Shown: positions 22,973 to 31,108 of the stretch, in pieces | Layout of the letters: each line of letters starts with the position of its first letter | How positions within the stretch are numbered: position 1 is the stretch's first letter | Source of the DNA: Skermanella stibiiresistens SB22 | GTDB taxonomy: Bacteria > Pseudomonadota > Alphaproteobacteria > Azospirillales > Azospirillaceae | Direction: 5' to 3' | Assembly (NCBI RefSeq): GCF_000576635.1 | Contig: NZ_AVFL01000003.1 | Span: 62,001-126,000, forward strand | Length of the DNA: 64,000 nucleotides | Translations under genes and position numbers: made by a program | The notes under the pieces: generated by a model | Databases searched by the model: none | Told to the model about the DNA's origin: nothing | Seen by the model: only the letters and a program-made list of their open reading frames with translations

Positions 22973-24124
22973 ATGACGGTGACGTCGAGCGTTCCAGGCG
23001 CGGTGCCCCCGCCCTCCACCGAGGTCGGACCCCGGATCGAGCCGAGGATCGCGCTGTCGATCCGCGACCTGACGAAGCGGTATGGCTCGGTCGCCGCGAT
23101 CGATCGGCTGTCGCTGGACATCGCCTCGGGCGAGTTCCTGAGCCTGCTGGGGCCGTCGGGCTCGGGCAAGTCGACCATCCTGATGGCGATCGCCGGCTTC
23201 GTCGATCCCGACGGTGGCGACATCCTGCTGGACGGGCAACCGGTCGGCGGGTTGCCGCCGGAGAAGCGCGGCTTCGGCGTGGTGTTCCAGGGCTACGCGC
23301 TGTTTCCCCACATGACGGTGCGGGGAAACATCGCCTATCCGCTGAAGCTGCGGGGCATCCGGGGCGCCGAGCTGGATCGGCGGGTCGAGCGCGCGATCGA
23401 TCTGGTGCATCTCCAGGCCTTCGCCGCGCGGATGCCGCGGCAGTTGTCGGGCGGCCAGCAGCAGCGGGTGGCGCTGGCCCGCGCCCTCGTCTTCGATCCG
23501 GCGGTGGTCCTGCTGGACGAGCCGCTGTCCGCCCTGGACAAGAAGCTGCGGGCGGAGCTTCAGTTCGAACTGAAGAGCCTGCACCAGCGGCTGGGCACGA
23601 CCTTCGTCAATGTCACGCACGACCAGGAGGAGGCGATGACGATGTCCGACCGCATCGTCATCCTGCGCGACGGCCGGGTCCAGCAGACCGGCACGCCCGA
23701 CGCGCTGTACAACACGCCGGCCACCCGCTTCGTCGCCGATTTCCTCGGCCGGGCGAACTTCCTGGATGGAGTGGCCGGATCGGTTTCCGGCGGTTGCCTG
23801 ACGATCGACATCGACGGCGCCAGCGTGCGCCACCGCCTGCGGGACGGCGAGCCGCGGATGGGCCGGACGGCGTTGCTGGCGCTCCGCCCGGAAAGGTTGT
23901 CGGTGCTGGCGCCGGACGCGGCGGTCGGCGACCGCAACCGGGTGGAAGGCCGCGTGGTGACATCGGCCTTCGTCGGCAGCCAGCACATCCACGTGGTCGA
24001 GACGCCGCTCGGCGTGCTGGAGGCGCACACGCCCGCCTTCGGGGCGGGGGTGTTGAGGAAGCCCGGCGAGGCGGTGGCGCTGGCTTGGCCCTGGGATGGT
24101 GGCGTTCTGGTCGAGGATCGATGA
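22973..24124 (+). CDS. ABC transporter ATP-binding protein, PotA-like
   Basis: This 383-residue ATPase has Walker A GPSGSGKST near residue 60, a Q-loop in VVFQGYALFPH, the signature LSGGQQQRVALARAL and Walker B VVLLDEPLSALD. The switch His lies in VTHDQEEA. The C-terminal TOBE domain (from about 285) is typical for importers of polyamines, iron or sulfate. The gene follows the deacetylase with one spacer base. It is the last gene of the plus-strand operon that starts at 19,224. Downstream is a dispersed palindromic repeat (24,153-24,234) and then the convergent ROK regulator. Confidence 0.92.
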   Translation: MTVTSSVPGAVPPPSTEVGPRIEPRIALSIRDLTKRYGSVAAIDRLSLDIASGEFLSLLGPSGSGKSTILMAIAGFVDPDGGDILLDGQPVGGLPPEKRGFGVVFQGYALFPHMTVRGNIAYPLKLRGIRGAELDRRVERAIDLVHLQAFAARMPRQLSGGQQQRVALARALVFDPAVVLLDEPLSALDKKLRAELQFELKSLHQRLGTTFVNVTHDQEEAMTMSDRIVILRDGRVQQTGTPDALYNTPATRFVADFLGRANFLDGVAGSVSGGCLTIDIDGASVRHRLRDGEPRMGRTALLALRPERLSVLAPDAAVGDRNRVEGRVVTSAFVGSQHIHVVETPLGVLEAHTPAFGAGVLRKPGEAVALAWPWDGGVLVEDR

Positions 24125-24152
24125 GCGGGATTTGAGCGGGCGGGCCTGGGGG

Positions 24153-24234
24153 CCGTAGGTCGGGTAGAGCGGAGCGGCACCCGACATCGACGCGCCTGCT
24201 TGTCGGATGCCGCTTCGCCTTATCCGACCTACGG
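24153..24234. repeat. Dispersed 82-bp palindromic repeat, copy 1
   Basis: The ends CCGTAGGTCGGGTAGAGCGG and ATCCGACCTACGG are inverted complements, and the inner GCGGCACCCGACA / TGTCGGATGCCGC arms pair again. The element can fold into a long hairpin. It lies between convergent genes (importer ATPase and ROK regulator). Two more copies are at 32,107-32,192 and 40,971-41,056. It is a REP/BIME-like unit and may act as transcription stop or transcript stabiliser. Confidence 0.85.
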
Positions 24235-24245
24235 TTGCACCCCAC

Positions 24246-25385
24246 TTATGGGGATTCGGCTTCCTCGGGGATGGCGGCGAAGGCGAAGTGTTCCAGGCCG
24301 ATCGCTTCCGCCGCCTGGAGGTCGCTGAGGGTCGAGCGGGCGATCACGGCGCCGCCATCGCGGCCGAGCAGGTCGCGGAAGCCGTTCAGGAAGGGGGCGG
24401 CCGAGGCGAGCGGTCCCGCCAGCAGCACGCGGGCCGGTCGCAGCATCATGACCAGGGCGGCGATGGCGCCGCCGAGCGCCTCGCCAGCGTCGCGGAACGC
24501 CGCGACGGCGCGCGGGTCGCCGGAATTGGCCTGCCGAATGGCGTGGGGCACGCCAAGGCCGAGACCGGTCTCGCCGACGGGACCGTGCTGTTTGACATGG
24601 CCGAGCCGGCGGAGGATGGCCCCGGCGGAGGCGATCTCCTCCAAGCGGACCCAGCGCCGGCCGGTATCCTCGAATGACGAGACCGGCGCGTCGTTGAGGT
24701 CGCCGCCGATCACCTCGGTGGGCGAGTTCCCGCCGGCGGGGACCATGCTGGCCTCGAGGGCGAAACCGGCGTGGACCAGCACGGTCGGTGCCGGTGGTGT
24801 CTCGCGCAGGTTTCGGATCTCGGCGATGTGCAGGGCCTCGGCCAAACCGCGCGAGGCCACCGCGGCACCCAGCCTCCCGCTCAGGCCCACGGCGAAATCG
24901 TTCAATTTCCCGGCGGTCCAGGGGCCGGGGAACTCGACGTCCGGCGAGGCGATCAGGCTGATGCCGGAGATCCTCTGGAACCCCAGTTCGGGTCGGGCGC
25001 CCAGCCTGGCGATCCGCTCACCGATCCAGTCGAGGCTGGTGTCCGATAAGGTGCCAAGATCGCTCTCGAAGATCCGGCTTCCCCCCAGATCGACCACCGA
25101 CAGGCGCTGCTCGTAGCGTGACAGCACCATGCACAGGACGTGCAAGCCAGTCGGGTTGAGGAAAAGGCCGACATTGGGCCTGCCCCGCCCCATTGGACGT
25201 GTCGAGGCGTCCCGCTCCATCACCAGCCCGCGCGTGATCAGGTCGCGCGTCAGCCGGGACAGGCTGGCGTCGGTGCTGTTCAGGCGGCGCGACAGCTCGC
25301 GCCGGGAGATGCCGGGGGAGTTGTGGATTTCCGACAGCACGCGCGACGTGTTGATCCGTTTGAGACGCGACGGGGTGACGATCAT
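24246..25385 (-). CDS. ROK-family transcriptional regulator (NagC/Mlc-like)
   Basis: This 379-residue protein has an N-terminal winged helix-turn-helix (NTSRVLSEIHNSPGISRRELSRRLNSTDASLSRLTRDLITRGLV, cited in part). An ROK sugar-kinase-like domain follows (LHVLCMVLSRYEQRLSVVDLGG, VLVHAGFALEASMV, VLLAGPLA). The HGLGH and zinc-Cys cluster of typical ROK kinases is not visible, so ligand binding without phosphorylation is likely. It is transcribed divergently from the urea/amide transporter operon over 264 bp and probably controls it or itself. The start at 25,385 precedes the helix-turn-helix; an in-frame start at 25,466 lies in less conserved sequence. Confidence 0.85.
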   Translation of the reverse strand: MIVTPSRLKRINTSRVLSEIHNSPGISRRELSRRLNSTDASLSRLTRDLITRGLVMERDASTRPMGRGRPNVGLFLNPTGLHVLCMVLSRYEQRLSVVDLGGSRIFESDLGTLSDTSLDWIGERIARLGARPELGFQRISGISLIASPDVEFPGPWTAGKLNDFAVGLSGRLGAAVASRGLAEALHIAEIRNLRETPPAPTVLVHAGFALEASMVPAGGNSPTEVIGGDLNDAPVSSFEDTGRRWVRLEEIASAGAILRRLGHVKQHGPVGETGLGLGVPHAIRQANSGDPRAVAAFRDAGEALGGAIAALVMMLRPARVLLAGPLASAAPFLNGFRDLLGRDGGAVIARSTLSDLQAAEAIGLEHFAFAAIPEEAESP

Positions 25386-25425
25386 GGTTGGGCCGTTCGC
25401 TCCGGAATGAAGGTTTTTTGTGCAA

Positions 25426-25437
25426 ATTCGTTCGAAT
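25426..25437. promoter_or_regulatory. Candidate ROK operator
   Basis: ATTCG-TT-CGAAT is a perfect inverted repeat 41 bp upstream of the ROK regulator start, in an AT-rich patch of the divergent region. Position suggests autoregulation. It is not similar enough to known NagC/Mlc sites to be called by sequence alone. Confidence 0.35.
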
Positions 25438-25580
25438 GATAAGAAATTTGGCAGGCCCTGCCGCATTCCCGTGCATGCCGGTCATGCCGCCCGATCGAAC
25501 CCACCCCAAGGTGGCCGGTCAAATCGGCGCGTTTCCAACGAAAACAATGATCCCAGATAATTTTGCAGTCAGCAAATAAA

Positions 25581-25597
25581 TTGGCATGTCGCTTGCT
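25581..25597 (+). promoter_or_regulatory. Sigma-54 promoter of the urea/amide transporter operon
   Basis: TTGGCATGTCGCTTGCT matches the -24/-12 consensus TTGGCAyG-N4-TTGCw. The invariant GG (25,583-25,584) and GC (25,595-25,596) are separated by exactly 10 bases. It lies 53 bp upstream of the binding-protein ATG, giving a leader of about 42 bases. This implies control by RpoN and an enhancer-binding protein such as NtrC; I could not identify enhancer sites. Confidence 0.8.
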
Positions 25598-25649
25598 GCC
25601 TTGTGATGGGATAGCGCGGCTGGGGCCGTGGCAGGGTTTGGAGGATCAC

Positions 25650-26882
25650 ATGGACCGTAGAGATTTCCTGAAGAATTCCGCGGCGTTGGGTGCCGCCCTG
25701 GCGGCTCCCGCCATCATCACGAGCCGAGCCAAGGCGGCGGACAGCCTGAAGCTGGGCTGCCTGTTCTCGTCGTCGGGCACGATGGCGAACATCGAGGGCC
25801 GCATGAACGCGGTTGTCCAGATGGCGGCGGCCGAATTGAACGCCAAGGGCGGCGTTCTGGGCAAGCAGGTCGAGGTTCTGGTGACCGATCCGTCGTCGGA
25901 TTGGCCGCTCTACGCGCAGCTTGGCCGGCAGTTGCTGTTGCAGGACAAGTGCTCCGCCCTGTTCGGCTGCTGGACCTCGGTTTCCCGCAAGTCGGTGCTG
26001 CCGGTGGTCGAGCAGAACAACGGCCTGCTCTATTACCCGCTGCACTTCGAGGGCGAGGAGAACTCCAAGAACGTCGTCTACCTCAACTCGCCGCCGGCCA
26101 GTTCGGTGCTGCCGGCGCTGGACTACCTGATGGGTCCCGAGGGCGGCGACGCCAAGCGCTTCTACATGCTGGGATCGGACTATGTCTGGCCGCGCACCAT
26201 CAACAAGATCTGCAAGGGTTATTGGCAGTCGAAGGGCTTCTCGGAGAGCGCCTGGCGCGAGCAATACGTGCCGCTGGGCTTCTCGAACTTCCAGACCATC
26301 GTCAACGACATCCGCAAGTTCGCCAGCGAGCCGGGCGGCCAGCCGATCATCGTGCTGACCACGGTCGGATCGTCGATCCCCGACTTCTTCAAGGAGATCA
26401 TCAACCAGGGCATCGGCGCCACCGACATCCCGGTGCTGGGCCTGGACGTGCTGGAAGCCGATCTGGAAGGGCTGGACACGGCGCCGATGGTCGGGCACCT
26501 CAACTGCTGGGCCTATCTCCAGAATGCGGTCGCCCCGGCCAATGACGCCTTCAAGGCGAACTGGAAGGGCTTCGTCGAGAAGAGCAACCTCGCCTATTCG
26601 CCGACCACCGTGATCGACCCGATGGTGTCGGCCTATGACGGCGTCCACATGTGGGCCAAGGCGGTAGAGAAGGCCGGGATGGCCGACCCGGATGCGGTGC
26701 GCGCGGCCTCGGCCGGCATCAGCTTCGACTGCCCGTCGGGCTACACGATCAAGATGACGGGCGAGAACAACTACGTCTCGCGCGGCGTGTTCATCGGCTC
26801 GGTCAACGACAAGCAGGCCTTCGACATCCTCTGGCAGTCCAAGGACACCCCCACTCCGGTGCCCTTCAGCCCTTATGCGTGA
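25650..26882 (+). CDS. Urea/short-chain amide ABC transporter, solute-binding protein (UrtA/FmdD-like)
   Basis: This 410-residue protein has a Tat signal (MDRRDFLKNSAALGAAL) and cleavage after AKA near residue 27. The mature start LKLGCLFSSSGTMANIEGRM is the type I periplasmic fold of the urea/amide and branched-chain amino-acid group. VTDPSSDWPLYAQLGRQLL, GCWTSVSRKSVLPV, LLYYPLHFEGEENSKNVVY and GSDYVWPRT are family blocks. The ATG at 25,650 has a strong GGAGGATCAC box; an in-frame upstream ATG at 25,563 would precede the sigma-54 promoter. It is the first gene of an operon ending in an acetamidase/formamidase, so formamide or a short amide is at least as likely a ligand as urea. Confidence 0.92.
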   Translation: MDRRDFLKNSAALGAALAAPAIITSRAKAADSLKLGCLFSSSGTMANIEGRMNAVVQMAAAELNAKGGVLGKQVEVLVTDPSSDWPLYAQLGRQLLLQDKCSALFGCWTSVSRKSVLPVVEQNNGLLYYPLHFEGEENSKNVVYLNSPPASSVLPALDYLMGPEGGDAKRFYMLGSDYVWPRTINKICKGYWQSKGFSESAWREQYVPLGFSNFQTIVNDIRKFASEPGGQPIIVLTTVGSSIPDFFKEIINQGIGATDIPVLGLDVLEADLEGLDTAPMVGHLNCWAYLQNAVAPANDAFKANWKGFVEKSNLAYSPTTVIDPMVSAYDGVHMWAKAVEKAGMADPDAVRAASAGISFDCPSGYTIKMTGENNYVSRGVFIGSVNDKQAFDILWQSKDTPTPVPFSPYA

Positions 26883-28512
26883 ACCGGGAATGATGGGATG
26901 GCGCCGGCGGCTGGCCGCCGGCGCCCTGTTCCTGCTGACGCTGGCCGCCACGCCAGTCCTGGCGGACGACAGGGCCTTGTCGGAGCTGCTGGCGCCGCTC
27001 TGCGCCGGCGCCTCGGCGGAGCGCGTCGCCGCGGTGGACCGGCTGCTCGACGCGGTCGAGACCGGCGCCGCCGAGCCGGCCTGGGCGCTCCGGGCGCTGG
27101 AGGCGGTCGGCGGCAGGCGGCTGGTGTGTGCCGAGGGCGGGGTGTTCATCACCTCGGGTACTGGAGTGATCGACGCCGTCACCTCGGCACCCGGCCTGGC
27201 GGATGCCGTGAAGGCGCAGGGGGCGTTCGTCGACCTGCGGCTGCGGCCCTACCTGGACATGGGCTCGGCGGTGCTGCGGCTGCTGGCGTCGCCGGGAGGC
27301 CCCGCCTCGGGTGCGGCACTCGGCGAGCTTCAGAAACGCGCCAAGATCGTGCCGCCGGGACTGATCGAGCGGGCGGCGGCCGAACCGGCCAACGCGGCGC
27401 TGGCGCCGGGGTTGCGCGATGTCATGGCGGTGGCGGCGCTGAACGATCCCGATCCCGCCCTTCGGATCGCCGCGATCGGGCGGCTGGCCGAGGCGCCGTC
27501 GGAGCGCAACCGGACCCTGCTGCGCGACCTGTCGGGCGACGCGGCGCTGACATCAGATCCGGTGGTGGCGGCGGCGTTGGCCGATGGCATCACGCGGATC
27601 GAGCGCTGGCTGACCCTGGGACAGGTGGCTGCCTCCGTCTATAGCGGCTTGAGCTACGCCAGCATCCTGTTCGTCGCGGCGCTGGGCCTGGCCGTGATCT
27701 TCGGCCTGATGGGCGTGATCAACCTGGCGCAGGGCGAACTGATCATGATCGGAGCCTATGCGACCTTCCTGGTCCAGGAGGCGCTGAAGTCGGTGCTGCC
27801 CGGGCTGGTCGATTATTATCTGCTGCTGGCGATCCCCTTCGCCTTCGCCGCGTCGGGCGCCGTCGGCATCGCGATGGAGGTGACCGTCATCCGGCACCTG
27901 TACAGGAGGCCCCTGATGACGCTGCTGGCGACCTGGGCCATCAGCCTGCTGCTGATCAACCTGGTGCGGGTCACCTTCGGGACCCAGAACCTGCAATTCA
28001 ACGTGCCGCCCTTCCTGAACGGCGGGACGCATGTCTTCGCCGACTTCATCGTCACCTGGAACCGGCTGTTCGCGATCGGCTTCGCGCTGGCGGTCCTGGC
28101 GGCGGCGCTGGTCGTGCTGCGGCGGACCTCGCTCGGCATGTATATCCGGGCGGTGACCGAGAACCGGGACATGGCCGGCTGCGTCGGCGTGTCGGCGCGG
28201 CGGATCGACCTGACCGCCTTCGGCATCGGATCGGGACTGGCGGGCGTCGCGGGCTTGGCGTTGTCGCCGATCTACACCGTCAACCCGGCGATGGGCGTCA
28301 ACTTCATCGTCGACGCCTTCATGGTGGTCGTGCTGGGCGGGGTCGGCAGCATCGCCGGGACGGCGGCCGCGGCGCTGGGAGTCGGGATGATCAACGTCAC
28401 CATCGAACCGATGTTCGGCGCGGTCGCGGCCAAGGTGATCGTGCTGCTGCTGATCATCGTCTTCATCCAATTCCGGCCCGAGGGGCTGTTCGCCGTGAAG
28501 GGGCGCCGATGA
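26875..28512 (+). CDS. Urea/amide ABC transporter permease UrtB-like with N-terminal periplasmic domain
   Basis: This 545-residue protein has a signal peptide (MMGWRRRLAAGALFLLTLAATPVLA) and a soluble domain of about 200 residues. The latter includes an Ala/Asp repeat-like region (AALNDPDPALRIAAIGRLAEAPSERNRTLL), as in UrtB. LivH-type membrane helices follow, from LSYASILFVAALGLAVIFGLMGVINLAQGELIMIG to the C-terminus. The family hallmark GLMGVINLAQGE and the TSLGMYIRAVTENRDMAGCVGV cytoplasmic loop are present. The ATG overlaps the binding-protein stop by 8 bp; ATGs at 26,890 and 26,893 are alternatives. It forms the channel with the next gene product. Confidence 0.92.
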   Translation: MREPGMMGWRRRLAAGALFLLTLAATPVLADDRALSELLAPLCAGASAERVAAVDRLLDAVETGAAEPAWALRALEAVGGRRLVCAEGGVFITSGTGVIDAVTSAPGLADAVKAQGAFVDLRLRPYLDMGSAVLRLLASPGGPASGAALGELQKRAKIVPPGLIERAAAEPANAALAPGLRDVMAVAALNDPDPALRIAAIGRLAEAPSERNRTLLRDLSGDAALTSDPVVAAALADGITRIERWLTLGQVAASVYSGLSYASILFVAALGLAVIFGLMGVINLAQGELIMIGAYATFLVQEALKSVLPGLVDYYLLLAIPFAFAASGAVGIAMEVTVIRHLYRRPLMTLLATWAISLLLINLVRVTFGTQNLQFNVPPFLNGGTHVFADFIVTWNRLFAIGFALAVLAAALVVLRRTSLGMYIRAVTENRDMAGCVGVSARRIDLTAFGIGSGLAGVAGLALSPIYTVNPAMGVNFIVDAFMVVVLGGVGSIAGTAAAALGVGMINVTIEPMFGAVAAKVIVLLLIIVFIQFRPEGLFAVKGRR

Positions 28513-29609
28513 GCGGGCTCGACGACGTCCTGATCGGACCCCGGCGGCCGGCGCCGCGCCGGGGCACCGCCCCGATGGTCGCGGCGGTGCTGGCGCTGCT
28601 GGGCGTGGGGGTGCTGGCGGCGGGCGCCGGCGGCGCCGGGCCGTCCGCCTATGTCCTGAACCTGATCGGCCAGATCGCGACCTTCGGCATGCTGGCGGTG
28701 GCGCTCGACCTGATCTGGGGCTTCGCCGGGGTGCTGAGCCTGGGTCATGGGCTGTTCTTCGCGATCGGCGGCTATCTGGTCGCGATGCACATGGTCAAGG
28801 TGACCTTCCTGGCGACCGGCACGCCGCCCGACTTCATGCTGTTCATGGGCTGGGACCGGCTGCCGTTCTACTACGCCGGGTTGGAATCCTTCGCCTACAC
28901 CTCCGTCCTGGTGGTCGTGGTGGCGGGGCTGGCGGCCTTCGCGATCGGCTACACGGCGTTCCGTTCCCGCGTGGCGGGGGTCTATTTCGCGATCATCACG
29001 CAGGCCTTCGTCTATGTCGCGATGCTGCTGATGTTCCGGAACGACACCGGCTTCGGCGGCAACAACGGCATGACCGGCTTCACCGAGATCCTGGGCCAGC
29101 CGTTGGCGGACCGGCGGACGGTGGCGTGGCTGAGCGGCGCCTCGATCCTGGCCGCGGCGCTGACGCTGGGCGGCTCCGCCCTGCTGACAGGCTCCCGCTT
29201 CGGCCACATGCTGATCGCGATCCGCGACGACGAGGCGCGGCTGCGCTTCCTGGGTCATGACACGCTGTGGATCAAGCTGACGGTCTGGTGCCTGTCGGCG
29301 GTCCTGGCGGCGATCGCGGGCATGCTCTACGTGCCGCAGGTCGGGATCATCAACCCGCGGGTGCTGGCGCCCGACCTGTCGATCGAGATCGCGGTCTGGG
29401 TCGCGATCGGCGGACGCGGCACCCTGACCGGCGCGTTCCTGGGCGCCGTGCTGGTCAGCGCGCTGAAGTTCCTGCTGACCGCCGTGGCGCCAGACCTGTG
29501 GCCCTTCATCCTGTCGGGATTGGTGCTGGTGGTCGTCGTGCTGCTGCCCAACGGCTTGCTGGACATCCGGGCGGTCCTGGCGTCACGCCAACGGAGGGGC
29601 ACGCCATGA
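28509..29609 (+). CDS. Urea/amide ABC transporter permease UrtC-like
   Basis: This 366-residue LivM-type permease has many helices, including VLNLIGQIATFGMLAVALDLIWGFAGVLSLGHGLFFAIGGY, which carries the family SLGHGLFF signature. A cytoplasmic loop with AIRDDEARLRFLGHD lies near 240-255. The start overlaps the UrtB-like stop by 4 bp (ATGA) and its own stop overlaps the UrtD-like start by 4 bp, so the genes are translated as a coupled series. Together with the previous permease it forms the membrane channel. Confidence 0.92.
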   Translation: MSGLDDVLIGPRRPAPRRGTAPMVAAVLALLGVGVLAAGAGGAGPSAYVLNLIGQIATFGMLAVALDLIWGFAGVLSLGHGLFFAIGGYLVAMHMVKVTFLATGTPPDFMLFMGWDRLPFYYAGLESFAYTSVLVVVVAGLAAFAIGYTAFRSRVAGVYFAIITQAFVYVAMLLMFRNDTGFGGNNGMTGFTEILGQPLADRRTVAWLSGASILAAALTLGGSALLTGSRFGHMLIAIRDDEARLRFLGHDTLWIKLTVWCLSAVLAAIAGMLYVPQVGIINPRVLAPDLSIEIAVWVAIGGRGTLTGAFLGAVLVSALKFLLTAVAPDLWPFILSGLVLVVVVLLPNGLLDIRAVLASRQRRGTP

Positions 29610-30349
29610 GCGAGGCTTTGCTGATCGACGACGTGACGGTGGCGTTCGGATCGCTGCGCGCGGTCGATGGCCTGACGCTGCGGATCGAGTACGGCGCCGT
29701 TCGGGCGATCATCGGCCCCAACGGCGCCGGCAAGACGACGCTGCTGGACGTGATCACCGGCAAGACGCGGGCGACGTCGGGCCGGGTCGTGCTGGACCGG
29801 ACGACCGACCTGACGCGGCTGGGCGAGGCCGCCATCTCGCTGGCGGGCGTCGGCCGCAAGTTCCAGAAGCCCAGCGTCTTCGAGGCCCTGACCCTGCGGC
29901 AGAACCTGGCCTTGGCGCTGCGCTCGCCGGCGCGGGGCGCCCTGGCCGAGATGCTGCATCGGCCGGGACGCGACGAGTTGGACCGGATCGAGCGGGTGCT
30001 GGAGATCATCGGCATGGCCGGGAGCGGGGAAAAGCTCGCCGGCATCCTGAGCCACGGGCAGAAGCAATGGCTGGAGATCGGGATGCTGCTGATGCGGGAG
30101 CCGCGCGTGCTGCTGCTGGACGAGCCGGTCGCCGGGATGAGCGACGAGGAGACCAGCCGCACGGTCGAGCTGGTGCTGGCCTTGCGGGCGCCCGACCGGG
30201 CGGTGGTGGTGATCGAGCATGACATGGACTTCGTCGAACGCATCGCCGACTTGGTCACCGTGCTGGACCAGGGGCGCTTGCTGGTCGAGGGCGGCATGTC
30301 GGCGGTCAAGTCGGACCCGAGGGTCGTCGATGTCTATCTGGGGCGCTGA
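29606..30349 (+). CDS. Urea/amide ABC transporter ATP-binding protein UrtD-like
   Basis: This 247-residue LivG-type ATPase has Walker [13 protein letters not shown] at about residue 35, a Q-loop in KFQKPSVFEALT, a degenerate signature LSHGQKQWLEIG, Walker B VLLLDEPVAGM and the switch VIEHDMDF. The LSHGQKQWLEIGMLL signature is the usual one in UrtD proteins. The ATG at 29,606 overlaps the UrtC-like stop by 4 bp, and any further upstream start in this frame lies within that gene. It pairs with the next gene's product as the heteromeric ATPase. Confidence 0.93.
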   Translation: MSEALLIDDVTVAFGSLRAVDGLTLRIEYGAVRAIIGPNGAGKTTLLDVITGKTRATSGRVVLDRTTDLTRLGEAAISLAGVGRKFQKPSVFEALTLRQNLALALRSPARGALAEMLHRPGRDELDRIERVLEIIGMAGSGEKLAGILSHGQKQWLEIGMLLMREPRVLLLDEPVAGMSDEETSRTVELVLALRAPDRAVVVIEHDMDFVERIADLVTVLDQGRLLVEGGMSAVKSDPRVVDVYLGR

Positions 30350-30352
30350 GAC

Positions 30353-31069
30353 ATGACCGGAACGGGAACCTCGGCCGGACTGGCCGTCGAGCGGCTGAAC
30401 CAGCATTACGGCGGCAGCCACACCCTGCGGAACGTCTCGTTCGGCGTCGGCGACAAGGGCTGCACCGCCATCCTCGGGCGGAACGGCGCCGGCAAGACCA
30501 CGCTGCTGCGCTGCCTGATGGGCGTGCTGCCGATCACCAGCGGGGCGATCGTCTGGAACGGCGCGCCGCTGACCGCCCTACCCTCCCATCGGCGCGTCCG
30601 CGCCGGTTTCGGCTATGTGCCGCAGGGACGCGAGATCTTCGCCGGGCTGACCGTTGGGCAGAACCTGGAGATCGCGGCGTCGGCCAGCGGGACCGCCGAC
30701 GCCGAGGCGGCGGTGGCCGAGGCGGTGGCGCTGTTCCCGGTGATCGGCCAGATGTGGCGGCGGCGCGGCGGCGATCTGTCGGGCGGGCAGCAGCAGCAGC
30801 TGAGCATCGCCCGGGCGCTGGTCACCCGCCCGTCGCTGCTGATCCTCGACGAGCCGACCGAGGGCGTGCAGCCCTCCATCGTCAGCCGGATCGAGGAGGT
30901 GATCTCCGAACTCAGCGGGCGGCTGTCGATCCTGCTGGTCGAGCAGTATTTCGAATTCGCCCGCTCCATCGCCGACCACTACGTGGTCCTGGCCCGCGGC
31001 GAGGTCGCCGTCTCCGGCGGCACCGCCGACATGGACAGCGACGCGGTCAAGCGCTTCCTGGCCATCTGA
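30353..31069 (+). CDS. Urea/amide ABC transporter ATP-binding protein UrtE-like
   Basis: This 238-residue LivF-type ATPase has Walker [13 protein letters not shown] at about residue 40, the LivF/UrtE block GYVPQGREIFAGLTV, signature LSGGQQQQLSIARAL and Walker B LLILDEPTEGVQPSI. It has LLVEQYFEFARSIADH in place of the usual switch region. It lies three bases after the UrtD-like stop. The amidase gene follows after 36 bp. The set of five transporter genes in this order is characteristic of urt and fmd loci. Confidence 0.93.
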   Translation: MTGTGTSAGLAVERLNQHYGGSHTLRNVSFGVGDKGCTAILGRNGAGKTTLLRCLMGVLPITSGAIVWNGAPLTALPSHRRVRAGFGYVPQGREIFAGLTVGQNLEIAASASGTADAEAAVAEAVALFPVIGQMWRRRGGDLSGGQQQQLSIARALVTRPSLLILDEPTEGVQPSIVSRIEEVISELSGRLSILLVEQYFEFARSIADHYVVLARGEVAVSGGTADMDSDAVKRFLAI

Positions 31070-31072
31070 CAC

Positions 31073-31108
31073 CTTGAGAAGAAATCCATGCCTGAGAGGA
31101 AACCCATG
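31073..31108 (+). repeat. Tandem duplication of an RBS-start codon unit
   Basis: Two adjacent 18-base units, each with a purine-rich Shine-Dalgarno box and an ATG (31,073-31,090 and 31,091-31,108), are identical at 15 of 18 positions. Both ATGs are in the amidase frame. The second has the better box (GAGAGGA) and matches the family N-terminus. Confidence 0.7.
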
